Below, one piece after another: positions 49,746-58,446 of a stretch of DNA of 64,000 nucleotides. Every line of letters begins with the position of its first letter. The stretch's first letter is position 1. The translations under genes were made by a program, and so were the position numbers. Source of the stretch: Actinoallomurus liliacearum (GTDB lineage: Bacteria > Actinomycetota > Actinomycetes > Streptosporangiales > Streptosporangiaceae); assembly GCF_039542035.1 (NCBI RefSeq), contig NZ_BAABHJ010000027.1, forward strand, positions 124,001 through 188,000. Direction: 5' to 3'. The notes below the pieces were generated by a model. That model was not told the origin of the DNA. It made no database searches and was given only the letters and a program-made list of their open reading frames with translations.

Positions 49746-51193
49746 GGCCGCCGCACCTCCTCTCCGGAGAGCCGGAAGACGCGGCGCAGGGCGACGAGGG
49801 CGGCGTGGTGCCCGCACATGCCGTGCACGCCCGGGCCCGGCGGGGTCGCGGAGGAGCAGAGGTAGATGCCCGGGTTCGGCGTGGCGTACGGAACCCGGGC
49901 CATGGTGGGCCGGAACAGCAACCGCAGGTGGTCGCACGCCCCGCCGGCGATGTCACCGCCGACGTTGTTCGGGTTGCGCGCCTCGATCACGGCCGGTCCC
50001 GACACCGCGCGGGCGAGCACCAGGTCCGTGAAGCCCGGGGCGAACCGTTCGATCTGCCGCTCGATCGCGCCGGTCAGGTCGCCCGGCCAGTCGCGGGGCA
50101 CGTGCCCGTAGACCCACAGGACGTGCGAGCCGGCCGGGGCGCGGGACGGATCGGACAGGCTCGGCTGGGCGACGATGAGGAACGGACGGTCCGGCGCCGC
50201 GCCCTCGTACGCGGTGCGCAGCGCCGTGCCGATCTCCGCGAACGACGGGCCGAGGTGTACGGTGCCGGCCCGCCGGCAGGCCTCGGCCCGCCACGGCACG
50301 GGACCGGACAGCGCGTAGTCGACCTTGAAGGCGGCCGGGCCGTGCCGGTACCGGCGCAGCCGGTCGGCGAACCCGTCCGGCAGCCGGGGGCCGGCGAGGG
50401 CGGCCAGGTGCTCGGGCATGACGTCGCACAGGTACGCGCGGGCGGAGGGCAGCTCGTCGAGATTCCGTACGTGTCGTCCCGTCTCGATCCGGCCGCCGAG
50501 GGAGCGCAGGTGGTCCGCCAGCGCGTCGGCGATCGCCTGCGAGCCGCCGGCCGGGAACGGCCAGCCGACCTCATGGGCCGCGAGGGCGAACAGCAGCGCG
50601 ATCCCCCCGGTCGCGGGCGTGCTGAGCGGCGCGATGGCGTGCGCGGCCAGTCCCGCGAGCAGGCCGCGGGCGTGTTCGCCCCGGAACAGCCGGGCCAGCA
50701 GCGCGGCGGGCGCGGCGGCCCGGACGCCGAACCGGGCGAGCAGCATCGGGTGGGCGGGCAGGCCGTCGAGCGGGGCGCGCAGCACGTCGGGCGCGAGGTC
50801 CGCCCAGCGGTCCAGGAACGGCCCGATCAGGGCGCGGTAGGCCGGGCCGTCCCGCCCGAGGACGACCGAGGTCTCCTCGACGGACCGGGCGAGGATCGCG
50901 GCCGACCCGTCGGGGAAGGGATGGGCGAGCGGGATGGGCGGCTCGACCCAGGTGACGCCGTGGCGCTCCAGCGGCAGCGCGCGGAAGGCGGGCGATCCGG
51001 CGCCGAGCGGATGGACTGCGGAGCAGACGTCGTGCCGGAACCCCGGCAGGGTCAGCTCCTCGGTTCGCGTCCCCCCGCCGACCTCCGCCGCCGCCTCGTA
51101 CACCCGCACGGTCAGCCCGGCGCGGGCGAGCGTGACCGCCGCCGTCAGGCCGTTCGGACCCGCGCCGACCACGACCGCGTCGACTTCGACCAT
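49703..51193 (-). CDS. phytoene desaturase-like FAD oxidoreductase
   Basis: Flavin amine-oxidase/CrtI-like protein of 496 aa (PYROXD2 group). N-terminal AVVVGAGPNGLTAAVTLARA (residues 6-25) and EAAAEVGGGTRTEELTLPGF; C-terminal IYLCSSATPPGPGVHGMCGH, typical of the family's FAD-binding close. It would oxidise or desaturate a lipophilic substrate. It is followed in the same transcript by the lipase-maturation-factor-like gene. Upstream lies a GTAACGATC motif shared with the neighbouring P450 promoter, so the two may be co-regulated. Confidence 0.85.
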   Translation of the reverse strand: MVEVDAVVVGAGPNGLTAAVTLARAGLTVRVYEAAAEVGGGTRTEELTLPGFRHDVCSAVHPLGAGSPAFRALPLERHGVTWVEPPIPLAHPFPDGSAAILARSVEETSVVLGRDGPAYRALIGPFLDRWADLAPDVLRAPLDGLPAHPMLLARFGVRAAAPAALLARLFRGEHARGLLAGLAAHAIAPLSTPATGGIALLFALAAHEVGWPFPAGGSQAIADALADHLRSLGGRIETGRHVRNLDELPSARAYLCDVMPEHLAALAGPRLPDGFADRLRRYRHGPAAFKVDYALSGPVPWRAEACRRAGTVHLGPSFAEIGTALRTAYEGAAPDRPFLIVAQPSLSDPSRAPAGSHVLWVYGHVPRDWPGDLTGAIERQIERFAPGFTDLVLARAVSGPAVIEARNPNNVGGDIAGGACDHLRLLFRPTMARVPYATPNPGIYLCSSATPPGPGVHGMCGHHAALVALRRVFRLSGEEVRRPCDGSRTPGTGRAG

Positions 51194-51217
51194 GAACCGT
51201 GGGCTGCCCCGACGGCA

Positions 51218-51226
51218 GATCGTTAC
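51218..51226 (-). promoter_or_regulatory. GTAACGATC motif upstream of the flavoprotein gene
   Basis: GTAACGATC lies 25 bp before the start codon of the phytoene-desaturase-like gene, preceded by T (TGTAACGATC). The same 9-mer recurs twice upstream of the neighbouring P450 gene. It is a candidate operator or sigma recognition element. Confidence 0.4.
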
Positions 51227-51232
51227 ACCGTC

Positions 51233-51266
51233 GGCGCCGCCCCTTCGCATGCGAAGGGGCGGCGCC
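51233..51266 (-). terminator. terminator after the canonical P450 gene
   Basis: Palindrome with GGCGCCGCCCCTTCG and its exact complement around CATG, 23 bp beyond the P450 stop codon. It separates the P450 from the downstream flavoprotein gene. Confidence 0.8.
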
Positions 51267-51288
51267 GGTCCGGGCCGGGTGAGGGGTG

Positions 51289-52512
51289 TCAGCGGTCGAC
51301 GGTGCCCAGGGTGACCGGCAGGGACAGCGGGCCGATCGTGAAGAAGGACGGCGAGTACGGAATGGCGTCCGGGTCGATCGTCAGGCCGAGCTCCGGGAAC
51401 CGCCGGTAGAGCGAGGCGAGCGCCAGCCGGCTCTCCAGCCGGGCCAGCGGCGCGCCGATGCAGTACCGCGGGCCGTGCCCGAACCCGAGGTGCCCGGCCT
51501 TCTGCTCCCGGGTGAGGTCGAACCGGTACGCGGTCTCGCCGTACTCCTCCGGGTCGAGGCCGGCCGCCTGATAGACCACGCCGACCGCCTTGCCCTTGGG
51601 GATGTCCACCCCGGCGATGGTCACGTCCTCCGCGGTGAACCGGTAGCTGGTCATCATGACCGAGTGGCGGTAGCGCAGCGTCTCGTCGACCACGTCGGAC
51701 CACCGGTCCCCGGCCTTGGCCAGCGCGAGCTGGTCGGGGTTCTGCGCGAGCGCCACGATGGCGTGCCCGAGGAGGTGGACGGTGGTCTCGTGGCCGGCGA
51801 CCAGCATCAGCCACAGCAGGCCGACCAGTTCCTCGGTCGTGAGCCTGTCGCCCTCGTCACGGACCTGGACCAGGCCGGAGGTGAGGTCGTCACCCGGCTC
51901 CCGCTGCTTGCGCACCACCAGTTCGTGCAGGTAGGCCTGCAGGCTGTTCTGGGTCGCGAACGCCACGTCCGGCGGGGTGGTGTGCGCCAGCAACGTGGCG
52001 GTCCAGTCCCGTAGCCGGTGCCGCTCGTCGGCCGGTATGCCGAACAGCTCGCAGATCACCCACATCGGCAGCGCCTCGGTGAAGGTGGGGACCAGGTCGA
52101 CGCCGTCACCGGCGGCCGCGACGTCGTCCAGCAGGCTGTCGACGATCTGCTGGATCCGCGGCTCCAGCGCCTGCACCCGTGCCGGAGTGAACGCCTTGCC
52201 GACCATGCCGCGCAGGCGCCGGTGGTCGCCGCCGTCCTTGGTCGACAGGTGACCGCCCTGGACGATGGCGCGCAGCGGCCAGTCCTCGGGGATCGTTCCG
52301 TCGTACAGGGCGGGCCAGTGCTCCGGCTCCCGGAGGAAGGTCTTGTTGTCCCCGGCGAGGATCTCCCGTACGGCGTCGTGGGTCAGGGCCAGGTAGGCGG
52401 CCACGCCTCCGGGGAACTCCACCTCGACCACGGGAGCGATCTCCCGGAGTCGAAGGCATGTGTCGAGTGGCCTTTCGTCCGCGGCGGGGAACGAAGGGAG
52501 GGTTGTCGCCAT
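51289..52512 (-). CDS. cytochrome P450 (canonical, CYP105/107-like)
   Basis: P450 of 407 aa with all hallmarks: I-helix LMLVAGHETT, K-helix ETLR in VVDETLRYRHSVM, and heme loop FGHGPRYCIGAPLARLE. Soluble class I enzyme needing ferredoxin and reductase, which are not encoded nearby. ATG start at MATTLPSF with AAAGGGCG upstream; a longer reading is unlikely. Two copies of GTAACGATC occur upstream, the nearer 32 bp before the start. Confidence 0.9.
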   Translation of the reverse strand: MATTLPSFPAADERPLDTCLRLREIAPVVEVEFPGGVAAYLALTHDAVREILAGDNKTFLREPEHWPALYDGTIPEDWPLRAIVQGGHLSTKDGGDHRRLRGMVGKAFTPARVQALEPRIQQIVDSLLDDVAAAGDGVDLVPTFTEALPMWVICELFGIPADERHRLRDWTATLLAHTTPPDVAFATQNSLQAYLHELVVRKQREPGDDLTSGLVQVRDEGDRLTTEELVGLLWLMLVAGHETTVHLLGHAIVALAQNPDQLALAKAGDRWSDVVDETLRYRHSVMMTSYRFTAEDVTIAGVDIPKGKAVGVVYQAAGLDPEEYGETAYRFDLTREQKAGHLGFGHGPRYCIGAPLARLESRLALASLYRRFPELGLTIDPDAIPYSPSFFTIGPLSLPVTLGTVDR

Positions 52513-52543
52513 GTAACGCCCTTTGTCAAAGAAGTCGGCCAAA

Positions 52544-52552
52544 GATCGTTAC
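52544..52552 (-). promoter_or_regulatory. GTAACGATC motif, proximal copy upstream of the P450
   Basis: GTAACGATC, 32 bp before the P450 start. A CGTTAC just ahead of the start codon forms an inverted match to its first six bases. Confidence 0.4.
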
Positions 52553-52615
52553 GGAGATACCCGTTCGGAACCCCGAGATCACGGAGCCGAGCCATCGGTT
52601 CACCCGATCGTTACA

Positions 52616-52624
52616 CGGCGCGCC
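52616..52624 (-). promoter_or_regulatory. GTAACGATC motif, distal copy upstream of the P450
   Basis: Second copy, within TGTAACGATCG, 72 bp further upstream and beyond the 3' end of the GH16 gene. Confidence 0.35.
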
Positions 52625-52682
52625 GCACCGGATCGGCCGCCGGCCACGGCCCGGACGGCCGGGCCGGCGGGAAACGCGGAGG

Positions 52683-53492
52683 TCAGGAGCGGTGGAACAC
52701 CTTCACCGAGTCCACCAGCATCTGAGCCGAGTCCACGTCCGGGGGCGGCGCGTCGTGGTAGGCCCCGTCGGCGACGGCCAGGTCCACGATCAGGTACGCG
52801 CCGTCACTGGCGAAGCCGCGCCCGTCGGAGTAGACGAGCCTGCCGTCGTAGTACCAGTCCACGCTCGACGCGCCGAGGTAGGCGCCGAGGTGGTGCCAGC
52901 CGGCCGACACGTCGGACCCGGTCTCGTAGTACTTGGCGGCGCCGCCTCCGGTGTGGTTGGTCAGCTCCAGCAGCCCGGCGTGGTCCGGGTGGTACTCGAA
53001 GACGTCCACCTCGTTGCCGCCCGCGTTCCAGGTCCAGAACGCCGGCCACGTGCCGAGCCGGCCCGGGAGCCTGGTGTGGATCTGGATGTAGTCCCCCTGC
53101 TTGACGAAGGCGCCCGCCGAGGGACCGTGGCCGCACGAGTCCCCGGTCGCGATGAGACCCGACGTCCAGTCGTACGACGTGCCGTCCGGCGAGGTGTGCG
53201 CCTGCCGCCGCGCCGTGATCGTCAGCCGGCCGTTCCCCACGGACAGGTTTCCGGGCAGGTTGTACTCGAGCTTGTGATCGGGCTTGTTCCCCCGGCAGGC
53301 GTCGGAGTACGACGCGCTCCAGGTGGTCCACTTCGACCCGTCCAGCGCGGAGCCGTCGAAGTCGTCCTGCCAGGTGGTCGACCAGTGTCCCGGGGGCAGC
53401 GGATCGGCGGCCCGCGCCGGTGCGGGGGCGGCCGCCAGCGTCGCGCCCGCCAGGGCGATGACGCAGCCGGCGGCACGGAGAGTACGCGGCAT
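52683..53492 (-). CDS. secreted GH16 family glycosidase
   Basis: Extracellular glucanase-type enzyme of 269 aa. Signal peptide (CVIALAGATLAAAPAPARA) ends near residue 28. The GH16 catalytic motif is NEVDVFEYH (ExDxxE with nucleophile and acid/base Glu, near 160-168). The jelly-roll fold is supported by WQDDFDGSALDGSKWTTW at the start and VDSVKVFH at the end. Likely substrates are beta-1,3 or mixed glucans. ATG start; the 155 bp upstream shows no other gene. Confidence 0.9.
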   Translation of the reverse strand: MPRTLRAAGCVIALAGATLAAAPAPARAADPLPPGHWSTTWQDDFDGSALDGSKWTTWSASYSDACRGNKPDHKLEYNLPGNLSVGNGRLTITARRQAHTSPDGTSYDWTSGLIATGDSCGHGPSAGAFVKQGDYIQIHTRLPGRLGTWPAFWTWNAGGNEVDVFEYHPDHAGLLELTNHTGGGAAKYYETGSDVSAGWHHLGAYLGASSVDWYYDGRLVYSDGRGFASDGAYLIVDLAVADGAYHDAPPPDVDSAQMLVDSVKVFHRS

Positions 53493-53647
53493 TCAGTTGT
53501 CCTTTCCGACGAGTCGGGTCCGCTCCCCTGTCCGGGTGTCCCGTGCCGACCATGATCGCAGCCCGTTGTGGTTCCGCGACTACTTTCCGCGAAGTTCCGG
53601 CCGGCGAGGTGCCGCGCCCGGCCGCGTCGCCGGCCGGCGAGGGCCGC

Positions 53648-55351
53648 CTACCGGTGCGCCGCCGGGGGGACGCACCAGTCCAGGACGGTGCCGCCGCCGT
53701 CACGGGAGCGGATCTCGAAGGTGCCGCCGAGGGCCTGGGCGCGTTCGGCCATGTTCCGCAGGCCGCTGCGGCGGCCGTCCTCGGGGACGCCGACGCCGTC
53801 GTCCTCGACGCGCAGCACGAGTTCGTCCCCCACCATCAGGGAGACGCCGACGTGCCGGGCCCTGGAATGCCGCGCGGCGTTGGACAGGGCCTCCTGCAGG
53901 ACCGCGATGGCCTGGTCCCCCGTCGCCTCGTCGACCACGATGTCCAGCAGGCCGTCCAGCCGGACGGCGGGGGCGAAGCCCAGGGTCTCGGCGGCGCTGT
54001 CGATGATGCCGTGCACGCGCGTCCGGAGGGTCTGCTCCATCGTGCTCTGCAACGCGAAGATCGTCGAGCGGATCTGCCGGATCGTGTTGTCGAGGTCGTC
54101 GACCGCCCGCTGTACGCGGTGGGCGACCTCCGGCTTCTCGGTGATCTTGATGGCGCTCATCAGCGTCATGGCGGTCGCGAACAGCCGCTGGATGACCGTG
54201 TCGTGCAGGTCCTTGGCGATCCGGTCGCGGTCCTCCAGGACGACGAGACGCTCCGCGTCCCGGCGGCGGCCCGCCAGCTCCAGCCCGACGGCGGCCTGGG
54301 CCGCGAACGGCTCCAGCAGCCGGCGCACCGGTTCCCCGAAGACCGGCTTGCCGGGGGCGTTCGCCACGGACAGCACCCCCCGGGCGCCGCTGCCCACGCC
54401 CAGCGGCACGATGAGCGCCGGGCCGACCGGCACCGCCTCGGGGACGCCGACGCGGCGCTCCGCGCCGCTCGCGTCGGCGAGCACGAGCGGCTCACCGCTG
54501 CGGAACACCCCGCCGGCCAGGGACTCTTCGATGGGCACCCGGAGACCGTGCAGCTCCTCGGCGTGCTCACCGGCGACCGTCTCGACGACCAGTTCGCCGC
54601 CCGCGACGAGCGCCACCATGGCCATGTCCGCGTCGCAGATCTCGCGGGCGCGCTCGGCCACCAGCTCGATCACGTCGCCGGCCTCCGTGCCGGACAGCAG
54701 CGTCGTCGACACCTCCGCCGACGCCTGCAGCCACCGCTCCCGGCGCCGGGCCTCCTGGTAGAGCCGGGCGTTCTCGATCGCGACGCCGGCCGCGGTGGCG
54801 AGCGCGGTCACGACACTCTCGTCGTCCTCGTCGAACTCCCCGCCGCCGGCCTTCTCGGTGAGGTACAGGTTGCCGAAGATCTCCTCGCGGACCCGGATCG
54901 GCACGCCCAGGAAGCGGCGCATCGGCGGATGGCCGGCCGGGAATCCGGCTGACTCCGGGTGCGCGGCCAGGTCCGGCAGCCGCAGGGGATGCGGCTCCTT
55001 GATCAGCAGGCCGAGGATGCCCTCGCCGTGGGGCCAGTGGCCGATCTCGGCGATCTCCTCCTCACCGACCCCGACGGTGATGAACTGCACGAGCCGGCCG
55101 CCGTCGCCGATGACGCCGAGCGCGCCGTACCGGGCCTCCACGAGCGTGGTCGCGGCCTCGACGATGCGGCGCAGGACCGTCTCCAGCTCCAGGTCACTGC
55201 CGATCGACACGACCGCCTCGAGCAGCGAGTGCACCCGGTCCCGCGTGGCCAGGACGGCGTCCAGCCGGGACTGCAGCTCGCCGAGGAGATCGTCCAGGCG
55301 AAGCTGCGGCAGCGACAGACGGGCGTGCTCTTCCTCGGGCGGATCCTGCGG
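53648..55351 (-). CDS. DevS/DosT-like GAF-GAF sensor histidine kinase
   Basis: Sensor kinase of about 567 aa, cytosolic. GAF1 (about 45-190) contains GHPPMRRFLGVPIRVREEIF and GNLYLTEKAGGGEFDEDD, as in mycobacterial DevS, where this domain holds heme and senses O2, NO and CO. GAF2 spans about 210-360. HisKA_3 box RIAKDLHDTVIQRLFATAM (His near 382), ATPase N-box EALSNAARHS and DDGVGV. The heme-ligand His is compatible with the sequence but should be checked by alignment. GTG at 55351 has AGAGGA seven bases upstream; another GTG at 55423 is possible. No response regulator is adjacent, so it is an orphan here. Confidence 0.88.
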   Translation of the reverse strand, partial: PQDPPEEEHARLSLPQLRLDDLLGELQSRLDAVLATRDRVHSLLEAVVSIGSDLELETVLRRIVEAATTLVEARYGALGVIGDGGRLVQFITVGVGEEEIAEIGHWPHGEGILGLLIKEPHPLRLPDLAAHPESAGFPAGHPPMRRFLGVPIRVREEIFGNLYLTEKAGGGEFDEDDESVVTALATAAGVAIENARLYQEARRRERWLQASAEVSTTLLSGTEAGDVIELVAERAREICDADMAMVALVAGGELVVETVAGEHAEELHGLRVPIEESLAGGVFRSGEPLVLADASGAERRVGVPEAVPVGPALIVPLGVGSGARGVLSVANAPGKPVFGEPVRRLLEPFAAQAAVGLELAGRRRDAERLVVLEDRDRIAKDLHDTVIQRLFATAMTLMSAIKITEKPEVAHRVQRAVDDLDNTIRQIRSTIFALQSTMEQTLRTRVHGIIDSAAETLGFAPAVRLDGLLDIVVDEATGDQAIAVLQEALSNAARHSRARHVGVSLMVGDELVLRVEDDGVGVPEDGRRSGLRNMAERAQALGGTFEIRSRDGGGTVLDWCVPPAAHR

Positions 55352-55459
55352 CACGTGAACGTCCTCTCTAGAAGGAGCCGGCGGCTTCTCTCCATCATCG
55401 GCACCCTTGCGGCGGCCCGCCACCCGGGTCCGGAGATGGCGAAGATCCGCGAGAACGCC

Positions 55460-55487
55460 GTGAGCCCCGGCCGGTGCCGGGGCTCAC
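55460..55487 (-). terminator. terminator after the metallopeptidase gene
   Basis: GTGAGCCCCGGC and GCCGGGGCTCAC form a perfect 12-bp stem around CGGT, 32 bp beyond the YpfJ-like stop codon. Confidence 0.75.
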
Positions 55488-55519
55488 GTGGTCGGGGTGC
55501 CCAGGTGGCGCTTAAGGTC

Positions 55520-56386
55520 TCAGATGCTTCCGGAGAAGGTGTTGCAGCGCGGCGGCTCGCCGGTGTCGTACCCGGTGGAGAACCAGTGCCGGCGCTGCGC
55601 GGCCGTGCCGTGGGTGAAGCTCTCCGGGTCGACCCGTCCCCGCGCCCGCTGCTGGATGCGGTCGTCGCCGACCGCCCCGGCGGCGTCGAGGGCCTCGGCG
55701 ATGTCGCCGTCGGTGAACGGCTTGCTGAAGAAGCCGGTCTGCACGGCGTGCTTGGCCCACACGCCGGCGTAACAGTCCGCCTGCAGCTCCAGGCGGACCG
55801 AGGCGCTGGTCGCGCCCTGACGGTCGTTCCCGACCCGGTCCATGGTGCCGAGCAGGTCCTGCACGTGGTGGCCGTACTCGTGCGCGACGACGTACGCCTG
55901 CGCGAAGGGCCCGCCCTTGGCCCCGAACTTGTCGTGCAGTTCCTGGAAGAAGCCCAGGTCGAGGTAGACCCGCTTGTCGCCGGGGCAGTAGAAGGGGCCG
56001 ACCGCCGAGCTGGCGGTGCCGCACGCCGTGGCCGTCGAGCCGCTGAACAGCCGGGTGCGCGCCACCGTGTAGGTCTTGTCCCGGTCGGTGAACTCCTTCT
56101 TCCAGTACGCCTGGACGCTGTTGACGACGCCGACGATCCGGCAGTCGTCGGACTGGTCGGCGTCGGCGCCCGTACGGCACTTCGACGACAGGCTGCCCGC
56201 GGGCGGCGCGCTGCCGCTGCCGCCGCCGCCACCGAGGATGTTGCCCGGGTTGACCCCGAAGAGCACGGCGGCGACCAGGGCGATCAGGCCGATCGCGCCA
56301 CCGCCGATGGCCATGCCGCCGAAAGGCATCCCCCGGGCGTCCTCGACCTGGGACGCGTCGAGCCCGGCATCGTCGTCGAAGTCCAC
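55520..56386 (-). CDS. YpfJ-type neutral zinc metallopeptidase, membrane-anchored
   Basis: Protein of 288 aa. Acidic N-terminus, one membrane helix (IGLIALVAAVLFG near 32-45) and a Gly/Ser linker place the catalytic domain outside. The zinc motif is VVAHEYGHHVQ (near 168-178), followed by ELQADCYAGVWA with the third ligand. Extracytoplasmic Cys residues may form disulfides. GTG start with GGGAGG. Function in the family is poorly defined; it stands alone between the kinase and the racemase operon. Confidence 0.87.
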   Translation of the reverse strand: MDFDDDAGLDASQVEDARGMPFGGMAIGGGAIGLIALVAAVLFGVNPGNILGGGGGSGSAPPAGSLSSKCRTGADADQSDDCRIVGVVNSVQAYWKKEFTDRDKTYTVARTRLFSGSTATACGTASSAVGPFYCPGDKRVYLDLGFFQELHDKFGAKGGPFAQAYVVAHEYGHHVQDLLGTMDRVGNDRQGATSASVRLELQADCYAGVWAKHAVQTGFFSKPFTDGDIAEALDAAGAVGDDRIQQRARGRVDPESFTHGTAAQRRHWFSTGYDTGEPPRCNTFSGSI

Positions 56387-56449
56387 CAGAAACCTCCCGT
56401 GCGTGATCCGACGGGTCGATCCCCCGTGGAGAGAGAATTTAACAACGTT

Positions 56450-57556
56450 TCACCATGCCATTACGGCGGACGCGAGACGGCGCACGAGATCCTCGTCCAC
56501 CTCATGGCCCAGGCCGGGGCCCGGCGGCACCGGGACGAGCCCGTCGGCGGCCCGGATCGGCGGCTCGACGACGTCGCGCTCGTAGTACTTGTCCGAGCCG
56601 GACACGTCGCTCGGCAGGGTGAACCCGGGCAGCGACGCGATCGCGACGTTGGCGGCGCGCCCGATACCGAACTCGTGCATGCCGCCGCACCAGACCTGCC
56701 AGCCGGCCGCGACGGCGCGGTCGTGCGCGGCGCGGGCCGGCGCGAGCCCGCCCATCCGCGAGACCTTGATGTTGAGGATCCGGCCGGCCTCGAGGGTGAT
56801 CGCCGTGTCGAGCCGGTCCAGGTCCTCCACCGACTCGTCCAGGCACAGCGGGGTGGCGATCCGGGCCTGCAGCCGGGCGTGCGCGGCGAGCGCGCCGGGG
56901 GCGTACGGCTGTTCGATCATCGTCAGGCCGAAGTCGTCGAGTTCGGTGAACACCGCGCTCTGGCCCTCGGTGTACGCGCCGTTGGCGTCGACGTGCAGGG
57001 GCAGTCCGGGCCGTGCCGTGCGGACCGCGCGCACGGGTTCGACGTCCCATCCCGGCGCGATCTTCAGTTTGATCCTGCGGTAGCCCTCGGCGGCGTACCG
57101 GTCGACCTGGGCCAGCAGGTCGTCGACCGTCCGCTCGATGCCGAGGCTGACGCCCGCCTCGATCTCCGGCCTGGTCCCGCCGAGCGCCCGCGCCAGCGGC
57201 AGGTCCGTCGCCCGGCACCACAGGTCCCAGCAGGCCATCTCCACGCCCGCCTTGGCGAACTCGTGGCCGCGGATCCGCGCCCAGGCCGCGCCGACGTCGG
57301 CGGGGTGCGCCCAGTCCGCGGAGAGGAGGGCGGGCGCGAGGTACCGGTCGACCATGAGCAGGCAGTCCTCCACGGTCTCCGGGCAGTAGTACGGGTCGCT
57401 CGGCGACGCGATCTCCCCCCACCCGACCGCTCCGTCACCGTCCTCCACCCGGACGAGGATGTGCTCCAGGTACGCCTTGCGGTGTGAGCTGGTCTCGAAG
57501 ACGCGCACGAGCGGCAGGCTCACCCGGAACACCTCGATCTTCGACACCTTCGGCAC
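56450..57556 (-). CDS. N-succinylamino acid racemase / o-succinylbenzoate synthase family (enolase superfamily)
   Basis: Enolase-superfamily enzyme of 368 aa. The catalytic set fits NSAR/OSBS numbering: KLK near 161-163, Asp189 in HVDANGAY, Glu near 214 in MIEQPY, Asp near 239 in LCLDES and the second catalytic Lys near 263 in LNIKVSRMGG. It could make o-succinylbenzoate for menaquinone or racemise N-succinyl amino acids. The neighbours decide in favour of racemase: a GNAT acyltransferase 6 bp upstream in the same operon and an M20 deacylase divergent from it. GTG start with GGTGAGG. Confidence 0.88.
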   Translation of the reverse strand: MPKVSKIEVFRVSLPLVRVFETSSHRKAYLEHILVRVEDGDGAVGWGEIASPSDPYYCPETVEDCLLMVDRYLAPALLSADWAHPADVGAAWARIRGHEFAKAGVEMACWDLWCRATDLPLARALGGTRPEIEAGVSLGIERTVDDLLAQVDRYAAEGYRRIKLKIAPGWDVEPVRAVRTARPGLPLHVDANGAYTEGQSAVFTELDDFGLTMIEQPYAPGALAAHARLQARIATPLCLDESVEDLDRLDTAITLEAGRILNIKVSRMGGLAPARAAHDRAVAAGWQVWCGGMHEFGIGRAANVAIASLPGFTLPSDVSGSDKYYERDVVEPPIRAADGLVPVPPGPGLGHEVDEDLVRRLASAVMAW

Positions 57557-57562
57557 GATGCC

Positions 57563-58357
57563 TCACCTTCCCTCCGGGCCGTCCGGCCGCGCCCGGCCCG
57601 CGGGCCGGAACCGGTAGACCGCCGTGTCCGCCGTGCACGTGTTGCAGGAGGTCGCGACGTAGCCCTCGTCGATCAACCGCCGCAGTTCGGCGGCGAGGTC
57701 GTCGCGGACCCGCAACGACGTTTCGCGGTCCCGGGCGACCAGGGCGTCCCAGTCACGGGGCGCGCCCAGCAGCACGTCCTCGCCCTCCTGGCGGGCCTCT
57801 CCCCAGCCGGTGTCCGCGGGCGTCGGGGCGGGCGGCCCGGCCGGCCGGAGCAGGTCCCACTCGACGATCAGCCGGTCGGTGCGCATGCCCGGATCACGTC
57901 CGATGTCCTCGACGCCGTAGAAATCCCGTTCGAACCAGCGGCCCGTCGCGCCGAGGACGTCGAGGTTGAAGTGGGCGTTGTGGGTGCGGACCGGGTCGAA
58001 CGCCCAGCGCATCCGGGTGACGCCGCCGGACAGGACGTAGTCGCGCTGGCTGAACTTGAGCGCCCGTCCCACGCCGCGCCGCTGCCAGTCCGGCCGGACC
58101 GCCGCCACCTGCGAGTAGTGGTAGACGGTCCCGCCCTCCGAGCCCAGGAAGCCGTACGTGAACCCGACCAGTTCGTCCCCGGCGAAGGCGCCGATCACCG
58201 AGCCGGCGTTGCGCTGCAGCGCGGCGAGCAGGCGGGGGCTGACGGCCGGGTCCGTGGGAGTCAGCGCGAAGGCGGCGCGGTACACCTCCACCCCGGCCCG
58301 CATCTCGGCGGAGGTGGTGAGCGGCCGCACCGTCAACTGCGGCGAGAGGGGCTGCAC
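57563..58357 (-). CDS. GNAT N-acyltransferase of the NSAR pathway
   Basis: Acyl-CoA N-acyltransferase of 264 aa from the GTG at 58357, next to the conserved start LTVRPLTTSAEM; an ATG at 58414 would add 19 residues that cross a plausible -10 (ATAATG). Acetyl-CoA loop VRPDWQRRGVGRALKFSQRD (about 90-109). The C-terminal part ends in a Cys-rich CNTCTADTAVYRF segment. By analogy with the Geobacillus NSAR operon it would N-succinylate D-amino acids. The downstream racemase begins 6 bp after its stop. Confidence 0.82.
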   Translation of the reverse strand: MQPLSPQLTVRPLTTSAEMRAGVEVYRAAFALTPTDPAVSPRLLAALQRNAGSVIGAFAGDELVGFTYGFLGSEGGTVYHYSQVAAVRPDWQRRGVGRALKFSQRDYVLSGGVTRMRWAFDPVRTHNAHFNLDVLGATGRWFERDFYGVEDIGRDPGMRTDRLIVEWDLLRPAGPPAPTPADTGWGEARQEGEDVLLGAPRDWDALVARDRETSLRVRDDLAAELRRLIDEGYVATSCNTCTADTAVYRFRPAGRARPDGPEGR

Positions 58358-58446
58358 GATCTGCTCACGGGTACGCTCAGTGCAGGGCTGCCACCTGCGG
58401 CTTCCTGACTTCATCCATTATCGACGGGCCGCTCACGGGAGGTGAG

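Noticed and set aside
56450..57556. Menaquinone o-succinylbenzoate synthase (menC) as the primary call
   Set aside because: The enzyme family fits, but the coupled acyltransferase and divergent M20 deacylase favour the N-succinylamino acid racemase role, and no other men gene is nearby.
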